A stretch of 64,000 bases of DNA from Gottfriedia luciferensis (GTDB taxonomy: Bacteria; Bacillota; Bacilli; Bacillales; Bacillaceae_G), in the NCBI RefSeq assembly GCF_001712755.1, contig NZ_MDKC01000001.1:310001-374000 (forward strand). Direction: 5' to 3'. Within the stretch, counting starts at the first letter, position 1, and each line of letters begins with the position of its first letter. The notes under the pieces are model-generated. The model saw only the letters and a program-made list of their open reading frames with translations, ran no database searches and had not been told where the DNA came from. Made by a program: the position numbers and the translations under genes. Shown here piece by piece: positions 17,164-25,295 of the stretch.

Positions 17164-18144
17164 TTAATGTTCATTAAAATCTAATGGCCGTAAACTAGCT
17201 TCGATCTCAGTGCGTTTAGGCTCTAGAAATGGAGGCAATGCTAACCGTTCACCTAAAGTATCAATATTTTCATCTACATCAAATCCAGGGGTATCCGTTG
17301 ATAATTCGAATAAAATATGATTTGGTTCTCTGAAATAAAGCGCTTTAAAATAGTAGCGTTCTACTTTTCCAGAATTCGTAATCCCTAGTGAATTTAATTT
17401 ATCAGCCCATTTATTATATTCTTCTTCGTTCGGTACTCTAAAAGCTACATGATGAACACTACCTCGTCCAGGTCTAGCTCTCGGTAAGTCTGGTCTTACT
17501 TCCAAGTGAACTTCTGCTCCAGCACCACCTAGTCCGGTTTCGTAAACTTCTATACTTGCAAAATTCTCTTCAATAGAAGGATAAGTGCCAACTAGTCTAA
17601 AACCTAAAACATCCGTTAAAGTTTTACTTGTAGGAATCGAATCTTTTACGGTAAGTGTCACTGGACCTAAGCCAAGTATTCCATGCTCGGTTGGGATATT
17701 TGATTTATTCCAAGGAGTACCTGGCGCAACACCTTTTTCACCATTATCTGCTACTAAAATTAATCTGGTACCTTCATAATCTTGAAATGCGAGTGTATCT
17801 CGATTTGCTTTTTTAATTATTTTATCATGTGAAATATTAAGCTCTTCAAAGCGATTTTTCCAATAATGAAGTGACTCAGTTGTGGCAACTCTTAATGAAG
17901 TTGAAGATACGATCGAGTGACCTGGATATGTAGTTCCTAGATGAGGGATATCAAAAAAGGTTATTTCTGTCCCGGGATTTGCTTTTGCATCACCGTAAAA
18001 TAAGTGATAACTAGAAGTATTATCTTGATTTACTGTTTTCTTAACAAGTCTCATCCCTAAAACTTTAGTGTAAAACTCGTAATTTTTTTCAGCCTTTGTA
18101 GTAAGTAGTGAAACATGATGAATTCCCAATAATTCCACTTTCAT
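17164..18144 (-). CDS. Ring-cleaving dioxygenase, VOC/glyoxalase superfamily (MhqO-like)
   Basis: A 326-residue protein with two vicinal-oxygen-chelate modules, similar to MhqA/MhqE/MhqO of Bacillus, which act on hydroquinones or catechols. Candidate metal ligands are the His in GIHHVSLLT, the His in GSVHHVAFRVP and the Glu in HILFELSTDTPGF. The ATG at 18144 is preferred because AAGGGAGTG lies directly upstream on the minus strand; an earlier in-frame ATG at 18165 lacks this. It is transcribed alone, convergent with the repeat-protein gene. No convincing MhqR operator was seen upstream. Confidence 0.87.
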   Translation of the reverse strand: MKVELLGIHHVSLLTTKAEKNYEFYTKVLGMRLVKKTVNQDNTSSYHLFYGDAKANPGTEITFFDIPHLGTTYPGHSIVSSTSLRVATTESLHYWKNRFEELNISHDKIIKKANRDTLAFQDYEGTRLILVADNGEKGVAPGTPWNKSNIPTEHGILGLGPVTLTVKDSIPTSKTLTDVLGFRLVGTYPSIEENFASIEVYETGLGGAGAEVHLEVRPDLPRARPGRGSVHHVAFRVPNEEEYNKWADKLNSLGITNSGKVERYYFKALYFREPNHILFELSTDTPGFDVDENIDTLGERLALPPFLEPKRTEIEASLRPLDFNEH

Positions 18145-18293
18145 CACTCCCTTAAAATTTATCATTAAATTATGACTTGCATAATTTTTATGTACATAGT
18201 GTAAATGGCTAGAGATTGAAATAGCGATTTATGTTAAACTGATATCTATTAATTATAATATTCAGATAAATGATACAGAAAGGGGAAAATACT

Positions 18294-19184
18294 TTGTATT
18301 TCGGTTATTTATTAATTTTAATATCTGCAATAGCTTTTGGATTAATGCCTATTTTTGCGCTTTATGCTTATGATCAAAATGTAAGTGTGAATACATTATT
18401 ATTTTTAAGGTTTACATTTGCGACAATTATGTTTTTTAGTTACTTAGTAGTTCGAAAAAAATTAGTTAAAATTACGAAAAAACAATTAGGATTGTTTGTT
18501 TTACTAGGTGGAGTATTGTATATGCTTCAATCAAGTTTTTATTTTAGTTCAGTAAAATATATTCCTGCTTCATTAGCAGCATTAATTCTCTATTTATATC
18601 CCATTTTTGTAGCAATTCTATCATTTTTAGTAAACAAAGAGCAATTAACAAAAAATATAATGATATCGATTTTACTATCGTTGGCTGGAATTGTACTAGT
18701 GTTGGGAGCTCCAGCGCAAAATATAAATCCATTCGGTATCATATTAGCATTAGCTGCAGCAATTGTTTACTCAATATACATAATTGTTGGTGGGAGGATC
18801 TCGATGCATGTACCTCCATTAGTAACAAGTGCATATATTTCCTTATTTGCAAGCATTTCATTTTTACTAGTAGGCGTATCGACAAGCACAATACATATTC
18901 ACTTTAAATTGATTGGTTGGCTATCAATTTTAGGTATTTCGATTATATCAAGTGTTATCTCAATGGGGACATTTTTTGCTGGTGTAAAACGAATAGGACC
19001 GACAAAAGGAGCAGTATTAAGTATGGTTGAACCAGTAGTAACAATCACATTTTCAACCATTCTATTCCATGAAAATATGAGTTTACTGCAAATAATAGGT
19101 GGGGCTATTGTACTAGGTGGAGCGCTATTAGTTGTTCTTACTAGTGAGAAAAGAAAGATAGTTGAGAATAAAATGGATTTTTAA
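18294..19184 (+). CDS. EamA/DMT family transporter
   Basis: A ~296-residue drug/metabolite transporter with ten hydrophobic segments in two EamA halves. The first half shows FGLMPIFALYAYDQNVS and SLAALILYLYPIFVAILSFL. The second shows GPTKGAVLSMVEPVVTI, typical of this superfamily. A TTG start at 18294 is preferred because AAAGGGG lies 8 nt before it; an ATG at 18270 would add eight residues but has no binding site. It probably exports a metabolite; the substrate is unknown. It is divergent from the dioxygenase gene. Confidence 0.87.
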   Translation: MYFGYLLILISAIAFGLMPIFALYAYDQNVSVNTLLFLRFTFATIMFFSYLVVRKKLVKITKKQLGLFVLLGGVLYMLQSSFYFSSVKYIPASLAALILYLYPIFVAILSFLVNKEQLTKNIMISILLSLAGIVLVLGAPAQNINPFGIILALAAAIVYSIYIIVGGRISMHVPPLVTSAYISLFASISFLLVGVSTSTIHIHFKLIGWLSILGISIISSVISMGTFFAGVKRIGPTKGAVLSMVEPVVTITFSTILFHENMSLLQIIGGAIVLGGALLVVLTSEKRKIVENKMDF

Positions 19185-19241
19185 ATGGTATATGATAAAC
19201 TGTATTTAGAATCGTAGTTTAATAAAATGTAAATGTTAAAG

Positions 19242-19266
19242 ATGGCTGCTTATGCAGCTATTTTTA
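19242..19266 (+). terminator. Weak intrinsic terminator after transporter gene
   Basis: ATGGCTGC pairs with GCAGCTAT (one G-T) around TTAT, followed by four to five Ts. Confidence 0.5.
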
Positions 19267-19288
19267 ATTTGTAAAGGGGTAAAATAGT

Positions 19289-19825
19289 ATGTTTGAATTA
19301 AACTTAAAAAATGGAGATCTAGTAAAAGTACGTCAAGCAACAGGAACTGATGCTAAATCAATGATAGAATTTTATAACATCGTAGGTGGAGAAACGAATT
19401 TTTTATCATTCGGAGGAAACGAGTTTAAAAGAAATGAAGCTGAATATAAGACATATTTAGAAGATACATTCGAAGAAAAAAATTCAATTATTTTATTAGT
19501 TACCAACAATGATCAAATAATAAGTATCGGTTCCATCAATTCCAGTCAAAAGGAACGTACAAAGCATGTTGGTACGCTAGGTATAGTAGTTAAAAAAGAA
19601 TATTGGGGATTAAGTATTGGGAAATTATTAATGCAATCTTTAATTGATTGGGCTAAACAAAATGATCTAACTCGAAAAATTCAATTAGTTACGAATGAAG
19701 ATAATCTTAAAGCCATTGAATTGTATAAAAAATTAGGATTTGAAATTGAAGGGGTAATGAAAGAAGATACTTATCTAAACGGAAAGTATTGTAATACTTT
19801 AATGATGGGCTTATTTCTTAAATAG
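19289..19825 (+). CDS. GNAT family N-acetyltransferase
   Basis: A 178-residue acetyltransferase. The beta4-alpha3 region reads GTLGIVVKKEYWGLSIGKLLMQSLIDWA, with a variant acetyl-CoA loop, and the C-terminal half has AIELYKKLGFEIEGVMKED, as in RimJ/RimL-like or ribosomal-protein-type acetyltransferases. AAAGGGG precedes the ATG. It stands alone with its own terminator. The acceptor substrate is unknown. Confidence 0.85.
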   Translation: MFELNLKNGDLVKVRQATGTDAKSMIEFYNIVGGETNFLSFGGNEFKRNEAEYKTYLEDTFEEKNSIILLVTNNDQIISIGSINSSQKERTKHVGTLGIVVKKEYWGLSIGKLLMQSLIDWAKQNDLTRKIQLVTNEDNLKAIELYKKLGFEIEGVMKEDTYLNGKYCNTLMMGLFLK

Positions 19826-19941
19826 TACTGAAAATTAATCTTCTATAATAGAATTTTGCCGACAAAGCTCTGTACTTGGCTAAAATGAATGGTAGAAATC
19901 AAGTAAACGTATATTCTAGTAAGTTAGAAATGACTTTCGTT

Positions 19942-19976
19942 AAAAAGCCTTGTGATAATTAATCACAAGGCTTTTT
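19942..19976. terminator. Bidirectional intrinsic terminator
   Basis: Near-perfect 15-bp stem AAAAAGCCTTGTGAT with ATCACAAGGCTTTTT, A-rich on one side and T-rich on the other. It serves the acetyltransferase gene and the convergent collagen-like gene. Confidence 0.8.
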
Positions 19977-19995
19977 GCTATAGTAGCGATAGTTT

Positions 19996-20388
19996 TTAGA
20001 AGCACGTAAACGATCTAATTCGTCTTGTATCAATTCCAAAGAAAACCCATCTCCAGCCAATCCATCTCCAGCCTGCAACTGATTGTCTGCCCACGAAGGT
20101 TGGAAAGTACCAAAATTGTTCTCCATTATTCAACCAAACATAAGTATTTCTAAATCGACAACCAGCAATTGCACCTGGATCTATTGCGAATGCTGTAGCT
20201 TGAGACATTTGTGGAGTGAATGAAGGCGGTGGTGCAGTCGGTTGACCTTGAGCCGTGCCTTGACCTCCGCCACCCGGTTGTCCCGGAAATCCACCCGGTT
20301 GCCCTGGGAATCCACCTGGTTGCCCTGGGAATCCGCCCGGTTGTCCTGGAAATCCTGGAAATGTCCGATATTGAGGGAAAAAGTTCAT
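19996..20388 (-). CDS. Small collagen-like protein with GQPGGFP repeats
   Basis: A 130-residue protein of unknown function. Residues ~12-42 consist of repeated G-F-P-G-Q-P-G units, then a Gly/Gln/Pro-rich linker, then an aromatic C-terminal domain rich in Trp, Phe and Arg (YVWLNNGEQFWYFP, GWRWIGWRW, IDTRRIRSF). There is no signal peptide or membrane segment. GGAG lies 9 nt before the ATG on the minus strand. Repeats of this kind with an aromatic tail suggest a spore-coat or exosporium structural role, but that is only a guess. Confidence 0.75.
   Translation of the reverse strand: MNFFPQYRTFPGFPGQPGGFPGQPGGFPGQPGGFPGQPGGGGQGTAQGQPTAPPPSFTPQMSQATAFAIDPGAIAGCRFRNTYVWLNNGEQFWYFPTFVGRQSVAGWRWIGWRWVFFGIDTRRIRSFTCF
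20276..20359. repeat. 21-bp in-frame tandem repeat inside the collagen-like gene
   Basis: Four units start GGTTG at 20276, 20297, 20318 and 20339, each 21 bp, encoding one GFPGQPG heptad on the minus strand. Copy number probably varies between strains. Confidence 0.8.
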
Positions 20389-20668
20389 TTTATCAACTCC
20401 TTTTTTAGTTTAATCCTTATTAAAGTATGAAAATTAATGTTATTTGTTTGGGCTGATAGTTAAATATCCATTTTAATTAGCGATGTTGGTATTATAGAAA
20501 GAAGATTATTATTATGAAGGTTTATAGAATGATCATTTCATATAGAAACACATCAAAGAGAAGACTGATCCACTTCTCTTTTTTAATGTTCATAGATAGG
20601 AAATTCTTAGTTCTACTGTAAACCAATTATTTTCTAAAATATAAAGCGCTTTTAGTTAATAACACCTA

Positions 20669-20690
20669 TTTTTACTTTTAAAAGTAAAAA
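20669..20690. promoter_or_regulatory. Perfect 22-bp palindrome upstream of the HTH/F1-beta-like gene
   Basis: A perfect inverted repeat centred at 20679/20680 (core ACTTTTAAAAGT extended by T and A runs). A further AAAGTAAAAAA half-site lies at 20702. It is 75 bp before the gene for a DNA-binding protein, so autoregulation is plausible. Confidence 0.5.
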
Positions 20691-20764
20691 AATTACTCTA
20701 TAAAGTAAAAAACACTTGCATAATTCTGTAAATTCGAATAAATTAAACTTAAAGGAGGAGAAAA

Positions 20765-21808
20765 ATGGAAAATTTACGCTTGAATGTCGCATTATTACGC
20801 CGTAGAGTACCGAATTTGACTACTTCTGCGAAATCTGTTGGACTTCGACCAGCAACTGTTTCAAATTTATGTACTGGTAAAATTCCAATTGGTCGCTCAG
20901 AAGTAAGAACACTAGTCGCATTAGCCGCTTTAGCAGAATGTACATTGGATGAACTGATTATTAGAGGGGAGAAGATTGAGATGATTGAAACGGGTATAAA
21001 AACGCTTGATTTATTTGCTCCATTAGTAAAAGGTGGTACAGTCGGGTTAGTTGCAAGACCAGGCATGGGTCAATTAGTTGTATTAGCTGAAATGTTATAT
21101 AAATTAAAGAATGATTCATATTTTACGATTTTACTAAAACCAGAAGGTGAGCATCCTGAAATTGACGATATTTTAGCAGATGTAAATTTAGTATGTTATT
21201 CAATTGATGAGGTTTATGAAGCGATTGCAAAAGCGGGAAAAAATGTTGAGTTTGCTTTCGCAGCCGATCGTTCAAACGTCATTACTGGTGATATAAACCG
21301 TCTCCAACAAAAATTAGCAGATATCGGTATTGAAGATGTAACTACTTTTTTAGTTGATTTAAAAGGGGAAGCGGTGGATGAAGATTTCCCTTACGGACCC
21401 TTAGAAACATTATGGCAGTTTGATGCAGACTTAGCTTTCAGACATAAATACCCTGCAATTAATCCTATTCATTCGACATCTACAGTTTTAGAAGATAATC
21501 AACCAGACCATACCCACAACCAAGTGCAAAAAGCAGCTCAGAAATTACTACGTCGATATCGTGAGTTGAGATCGTTTGTTGCAGTACATGGATTAGATTC
21601 ATTAGCCGAAAATGAAAAATTAACATATAAACGGGGTGAATTATTAGAAGCCTATTTAACTCAACCATTTTTCGTAGCAGAAGAATTCACAGGTACAAAA
21701 GGAGCATCTGTTAATTTGCAAAATACTTTACAAGATGTTCGAAAACTAATTGATGGTGCTTACGACTTGATGGAAGTAGATAAAATGAATTTTATTGGTA
21801 GCCTGTAG
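20765..21808 (+). CDS. Helix-turn-helix protein fused to degenerate F1-ATPase beta-like domain
   Basis: A 347-residue protein. Residues 1-68 form a Cro/XRE-like helix-turn-helix (SAKSVGLRPATVSNLCTGK). From residue 75 the sequence follows the F1-ATP synthase beta subunit: ETGIKTLDLFAPLVKGG, then VARPGMGQL (96-104) where beta has GGAGVGKT. Later HKYPAINPIHSTSTVL, then LLRRYRELRSFVAVHGLDSL, and YLTQPFFVAEEFTGTKGASVNL. The P-loop Lys and Thr are Gln103 and Leu104. The segment carrying the catalytic GER motif and Walker B is shortened away. It is therefore probably not an ATPase and may be a nucleotide-sensing regulator or pseudo-enzyme. AAAGGAGGAG precedes the ATG. It is monocistronic. Confidence 0.85.
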   Translation: MENLRLNVALLRRRVPNLTTSAKSVGLRPATVSNLCTGKIPIGRSEVRTLVALAALAECTLDELIIRGEKIEMIETGIKTLDLFAPLVKGGTVGLVARPGMGQLVVLAEMLYKLKNDSYFTILLKPEGEHPEIDDILADVNLVCYSIDEVYEAIAKAGKNVEFAFAADRSNVITGDINRLQQKLADIGIEDVTTFLVDLKGEAVDEDFPYGPLETLWQFDADLAFRHKYPAINPIHSTSTVLEDNQPDHTHNQVQKAAQKLLRRYRELRSFVAVHGLDSLAENEKLTYKRGELLEAYLTQPFFVAEEFTGTKGASVNLQNTLQDVRKLIDGAYDLMEVDKMNFIGSL

Positions 21809-21838
21809 AAATGTAAAACATCATTACTTTAATGAACA

Positions 21839-21871
21839 GTGTGACGCTTATGCTTGTGTCACACCTTTTTT
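21839..21871 (+). terminator. Intrinsic terminator after HTH/F1-beta-like gene
   Basis: GTGTGAC (21839-21845) pairs with GTCACAC (21858-21864), followed by six Ts. Confidence 0.75.
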
Positions 21872-21915
21872 AATATTTACCTAAATTTAGTTTTCTGGCG
21901 AATGGTAGTATAAAA

Positions 21916-21946
21916 TTTAAGAATTATTTAAGAATTTAATAATAGG
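21916..21946 (+). promoter_or_regulatory. Direct-repeat operator, likely for the downstream response regulator (site 1)
   Basis: TTTAAGAA at 21916 and again at 21927 (11-bp spacing), followed by an AATAATAGG stretch. The same 31-bp arrangement recurs at 24098 with about 26 identities. Tandem half-sites one helical turn apart are typical for OmpR-type regulators. Confidence 0.6.
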
Positions 21947-22039
21947 CAATTAATTTTTCTAAATTATACTATGCCAAAATAAGTAACAAAAATGAAATAT
22001 TATAATAGTTCATCACTCGCCTGAAAGTTGGAATATATA

Positions 22040-23131
22040 TTGTCGATTCGAAAACGGTTAATCTTATCTAATATTGCTATGATTGTTATTCCAATCATTT
22101 CTTTTATCCTCATCGAGATTTTACTCGGTCTGTTTTACTATAAAGTTTTTGTGCCTAAATTTAATGATCATCCACCACATTCGTTTTATTTTTTTCGATT
22201 CGGAATCATTGTCCCTATTTTTGCAATTACAAATGGAGTGCTATCATATTTAGTTTCAAGAACTATACTAAGACCAGTAAAAAATCTTACTAATGCTGCT
22301 AAACAAATTAGTGAAGGAAATTTAAATTTTGAAGTTAAACCACTTAGTAATGATGAACTCGGTCAATTAGCTATTAGCTTTGAATTAATGAGAAGAAATC
22401 TAAAAGAGTCAGCTGAAATACAGAAAAAATACGAAGAAAATCGAAAAGAATTAATTGCTAATATTTCACATGATCTAAAAACGCCAATTACATCAATAAA
22501 GGGATATATTGAAGGAATTAAAGATGGCGTAGCGAACACACCAGAAAAAATGGAAAGATATATTGAAACAATTTATATGAAAACTTTGGATATGGATCAA
22601 TTGATTAATGAGCTATTCCTTTATTCGAAGTTAGATTTAAAACGAGTACCCTTTCATTTTGAAGAAGTAAATATTCATGATTATTTAGTGGATCGGATCG
22701 AGGAATTGAAATTTGATTTAGAACCGATAAATGTAAGTATTACTTATCGTAAGAATGTGGATCGAGAAAATAGTATAGTACTAATAGATCGAGAACAATT
22801 CAAACGTGTAATGACAAATATCATTCAAAATAGTTTGAAATACATGGATAAAGATGAAAAACAAATTATTATAAAATTAATAGATGACAAAGAAAAAATA
22901 ACGATAACATTTCATGATAACGGTAAGGGGATTTCGAAAGAGGCACTTCCGTTTATTTTTGATCGTTTTTATCGAGCCGATCCATCAAGAAATCTATCAA
23001 CTGGTGGGACGGGACTCGGGCTGGCCATTGCAAAAAGAATCATAGAAGAGCACGGTGGAGAAGTATGGGCAGAAAGTCAAATTGGTGAATATACAAACAT
23101 TTATCTTTCATTAAATAAGAAATCAAACTAA
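22040..23131 (+). CDS. Sensor histidine kinase
   Basis: A ~363-residue membrane kinase. Two transmembrane helices (about 11-33 and 52-76) flank a very short extracellular loop, followed by HAMP (~76-128). The HisKA domain has the phosphoacceptor His144 in NISHDLKTPITSIKGY. The HATPase domain shows NIIQNSLKYM, DNGKGI, FDRFYRADPSR and GTGLGLAI. The start is uncertain: TTG at 22040 gives the usual MSIRKRL; TTG at 22028 would add four residues; neither has a strong binding site. The tiny sensor loop suggests intramembrane sensing, as in envelope-stress kinases. It pairs with the response regulator 11 bp downstream. Confidence 0.88.
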   Translation: MSIRKRLILSNIAMIVIPIISFILIEILLGLFYYKVFVPKFNDHPPHSFYFFRFGIIVPIFAITNGVLSYLVSRTILRPVKNLTNAAKQISEGNLNFEVKPLSNDELGQLAISFELMRRNLKESAEIQKKYEENRKELIANISHDLKTPITSIKGYIEGIKDGVANTPEKMERYIETIYMKTLDMDQLINELFLYSKLDLKRVPFHFEEVNIHDYLVDRIEELKFDLEPINVSITYRKNVDRENSIVLIDREQFKRVMTNIIQNSLKYMDKDEKQIIIKLIDDKEKITITFHDNGKGISKEALPFIFDRFYRADPSRNLSTGGTGLGLAIAKRIIEEHGGEVWAESQIGEYTNIYLSLNKKSN

Positions 23132-23142
23132 AAGGTGACAAA

Positions 23143-23832
23143 ATGAAAAAGATTTTAATTATTGAAGATGATCAAAGTATCGCATTATTACAAAGAGATT
23201 ATTTAGAAATAAATGATTTTGAAGTTGAAATAGAATCAAATGGTAAAAGCGGACTTCAAAAAGCTTTATCGAAGGAATATGATTTAATCATACTTGACTT
23301 AATGTTACCAGAATTAAATGGCTTTGAAATATGTAAAAAAATCCGAGAAAGTAAAGACATCCCGATCTTAATTGTTTCAGCAAAAACAGAAGATATTGAT
23401 AAAATTAGAGGATTTGGTCTAGGGGCCGATGATTTTATCGTGAAACCATTTAGTCCAAGTGAATTAATAGCCAGAGTTAAAGCTCATCTTTCAAGGTATC
23501 AACGTTTAGCAAATAAAGGTCAAATGAATGAAGAAGAACTTCAAGTAAGGGGACTTACAATTCAAAAAGATTCTAGAAAAGTTCTTGTTAATGGAGAAGA
23601 AAAAATATTTACAACAAAGGAGTTTAACCTACTTATCTTTCTTGCTTCAAATCCAAATAAAGTATTTAGTAAAGAATTACTATTTGATCGAATTTGGGGA
23701 TTTGAAACGGTCGGAGATATTTCTACTGTAACTGTTCATATCCGAAAAATCCGAGAAAAAATAGAAGTTGACCCATCCAACCCGAATTATATTGAGACGA
23801 TATGGGGAGCGGGATATCGGTTTAAAGATTAA
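23143..23832 (+). CDS. OmpR family response regulator
   Basis: A 229-residue regulator with a receiver domain (phosphoacceptor Asp52 in LIILDLMLPELNG; conserved acidic EDD at 8-10; Lys in VSAKTED). The C-terminal winged helix has FTTKEFNLLIFLASNPNKVFSKELLFDRIWG and TVTVHIRKIREKI, ending WGAGYRF. It follows the kinase gene, AAAGGTG before ATG. The shared TTTAAGAA direct repeats before this operon and before the next gene suggest autoregulation and control of the 24192 membrane protein. Confidence 0.92.
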   Translation: MKKILIIEDDQSIALLQRDYLEINDFEVEIESNGKSGLQKALSKEYDLIILDLMLPELNGFEICKKIRESKDIPILIVSAKTEDIDKIRGFGLGADDFIVKPFSPSELIARVKAHLSRYQRLANKGQMNEEELQVRGLTIQKDSRKVLVNGEEKIFTTKEFNLLIFLASNPNKVFSKELLFDRIWGFETVGDISTVTVHIRKIREKIEVDPSNPNYIETIWGAGYRFKD

Positions 23833-24097
23833 ATTTAAATATTTATCAATTTAAGGGTTATCTGGTGAGTTAGTAGTGCTGACTTAAGGGATGACTCTTT
23901 TTTATTTACTTACATAGGTGTTATTCGTTATTTACAAGTCTTATTTGTGAGTTTTGTTTGTGCTCTTTAAAGTTATTTAAGTAAATTACAACGTTACCCC
24001 AAAAATACAAATTTATTAGTTGTCCTCATACCCTTATAAGTCCTTTCCCTATTTGTAAACCATCGCCAATCAAAATGCAGTTTCGTTGAAGAAATGA
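23833..24097. other. Gene-free stretch after the two-component operon
   Basis: A weak hairpin (AGTTAG/CTGACT near 23869-23885) followed at a distance by a T run may terminate transcription. No gene or repeat is otherwise seen before the operator at 24098. Confidence 0.35.
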
Positions 24098-24128
24098 TTT
24101 AAGAAATATTTAAGGAATTGATAATAGT
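24098..24128 (+). promoter_or_regulatory. Direct-repeat operator, likely for the two-component regulator (site 2)
   Basis: TTTAAGAA at 24098 and TTTAAGGA at 24109 (11-bp spacing), then GATAATAG, closely matching site 1 at 21916. It lies about 65 bp before the membrane protein gene at 24192. Confidence 0.6.
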
Positions 24129-24191
24129 AAGTTTATATATAGCCACTATGATGAAAAGTATAAAATTAATGAAAACGGAGGGAACAGAGTA

Positions 24192-24719
24192 GTGGCTAAA
24201 AAGAAATTAAATTTAACGAAAAAAAATATATTAGTTAGTGTACATGTTTTAGCAGTTTGTGCTTGGTTTGGAGGTACATTAAGTTTAATAATATTAGGTT
24301 TCTATTTAAAAAATGCGCAAAACTCAGATCAGCTTATTTATACATTATCGAGTATGCAGATCATTGATGAAAATTTATTAAAATATCCTGCACTTGCAAC
24401 TTTAGTTACTGGCATTTTACTTTCTGTTTGGACACAGTGGGGATTAGTAAAGCATTATTGGGTTGTTATAAAACTCGTTTTAACTTTCTTAATTATTCTG
24501 ATTGGCATCTTTTTGATTAATGATTGGTTCGTATATTTAGTAAAAACCGCAGAAGGATTAGGGGCGAGTGCACTTAATCAAAATAAATTTGAATCAACCT
24601 GGCTATCAATTATAATAACTGGAATCTTTAACTTAACTTGCTTAGCATTCATGACATTCATTACGTATTTTAAACCTTTTGGTAAAATTAAAAAAAATAA
24701 AAAAGTGGCAACACAATAA
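24192..24719 (+). CDS. Four-helix membrane protein (DUF2269/CopD-like)
   Basis: A 175-residue protein with four predicted membrane helices (about 12-35, 60-80, 88-108, 136-160) and a basic C-terminus. Conserved-looking His in LVSVHVLAVCAWFGG and in VKHYWVVIKLVLT resemble DUF2269 and CopD-type proteins, in which such residues may bind haem or metal; that is inference. The start is GTG at 24192, with GGAGGG about 9 nt upstream. The same probable operator precedes this gene and the upstream two-component operon, so it is likely a regulon member. Confidence 0.72.
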   Translation: MAKKKLNLTKKNILVSVHVLAVCAWFGGTLSLIILGFYLKNAQNSDQLIYTLSSMQIIDENLLKYPALATLVTGILLSVWTQWGLVKHYWVVIKLVLTFLIILIGIFLINDWFVYLVKTAEGLGASALNQNKFESTWLSIIITGIFNLTCLAFMTFITYFKPFGKIKKNKKVATQ

Positions 24720-24750
24720 AAATTATTTTTTATAAATTTCTAACTGATTA

Positions 24751-24780
24751 AGAAGTAATACTATTTGAGTATCACTTTTT
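24751..24780 (+). terminator. Intrinsic terminator, first of two near-identical copies
   Basis: AGTAATAC pairs with GTATCACT (one mismatch) followed by Ts. The 30-bp segment recurs at 25296-25325 with one difference. Confidence 0.65.
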
Positions 24781-24844
24781 CACGCTGTTGAAAAACAACC
24801 TTGTCAATTAAATTACCAAATTTTCGTAAAAGGAGTAGAGTGAT

Positions 24845-24969
24845 GTTGATTTCCATTACAGGATCCTCGCTTTCCATGGGGCGAGACCTGAGCCTCCTCG
24901 GCAAGCCTGCGGGGTCTCAGCCTTCCCGCTAATCCCATAGGAGTCGAGCACCCCTCCATTCCAATCAAC
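24845..24969. repeat. GC-rich palindromic intergenic element
   Basis: About 125 bp of strikingly GC-rich DNA in an AT-rich gap. Its ends are complementary (GTTGATT at 24845, AATCAAC ending at 24969). Internally GAGACC (from 24883) pairs with GGTCTC (from 24913), and CATGGG with CCCATA. It resembles a GC-rich palindromic sequence family I recall from Bacillaceae intergenic regions (motifs AGCCTCCTCGG, TGCGGGGTCTCA, AGGAGTCGAGC). It may be a non-autonomous mobile element or a structured RNA; no reading frame is supported. Confidence 0.6.
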
Positions 24970-25295
24970 TTATTCATCGAAAAAAAGTCTGCAATAAACT
25001 CTAATCAAATAGCCTTTACTTAAAATAACCTTAATAGAGTGTAATAAAAATCTTGTAGGTCAACTAATGTCGAACTTTAATTAAAGTAATCAACGGAATT
25101 TGATTTCTAAAAATTTGCATTTAATATTTTTAACTTCTGAAAAAAATAATTACTAGTGATTATTAGAATCATAAAATTGCTCAAAATATTTACATTTAAA
25201 ACCATAATAAATCATCTAAAAATTGATTTTTCATAAATAAGTTCAATTTATTATCTGTTTTCCTAATTGACCATTTTATATTTTAAACATTCTGA
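24970..25295. other. Gene-free AT-rich stretch
   Basis: No gene, RNA fold or repeat is seen between the GC-rich element and the second terminator copy. Confidence 0.4.

Noticed and set aside
20220-20430. Plus-strand reading frames over the collagen-like gene
   Set aside because: They reflect the 21-bp repeat read on the opposite strand; the minus-strand gene has the ribosome binding site and terminator.
20765-21808. Active ATP synthase beta subunit or Rho factor
   Set aside because: The P-loop Lys and Thr are replaced, the catalytic glutamate segment is absent and an HTH domain precedes the core; no other atp genes are nearby.
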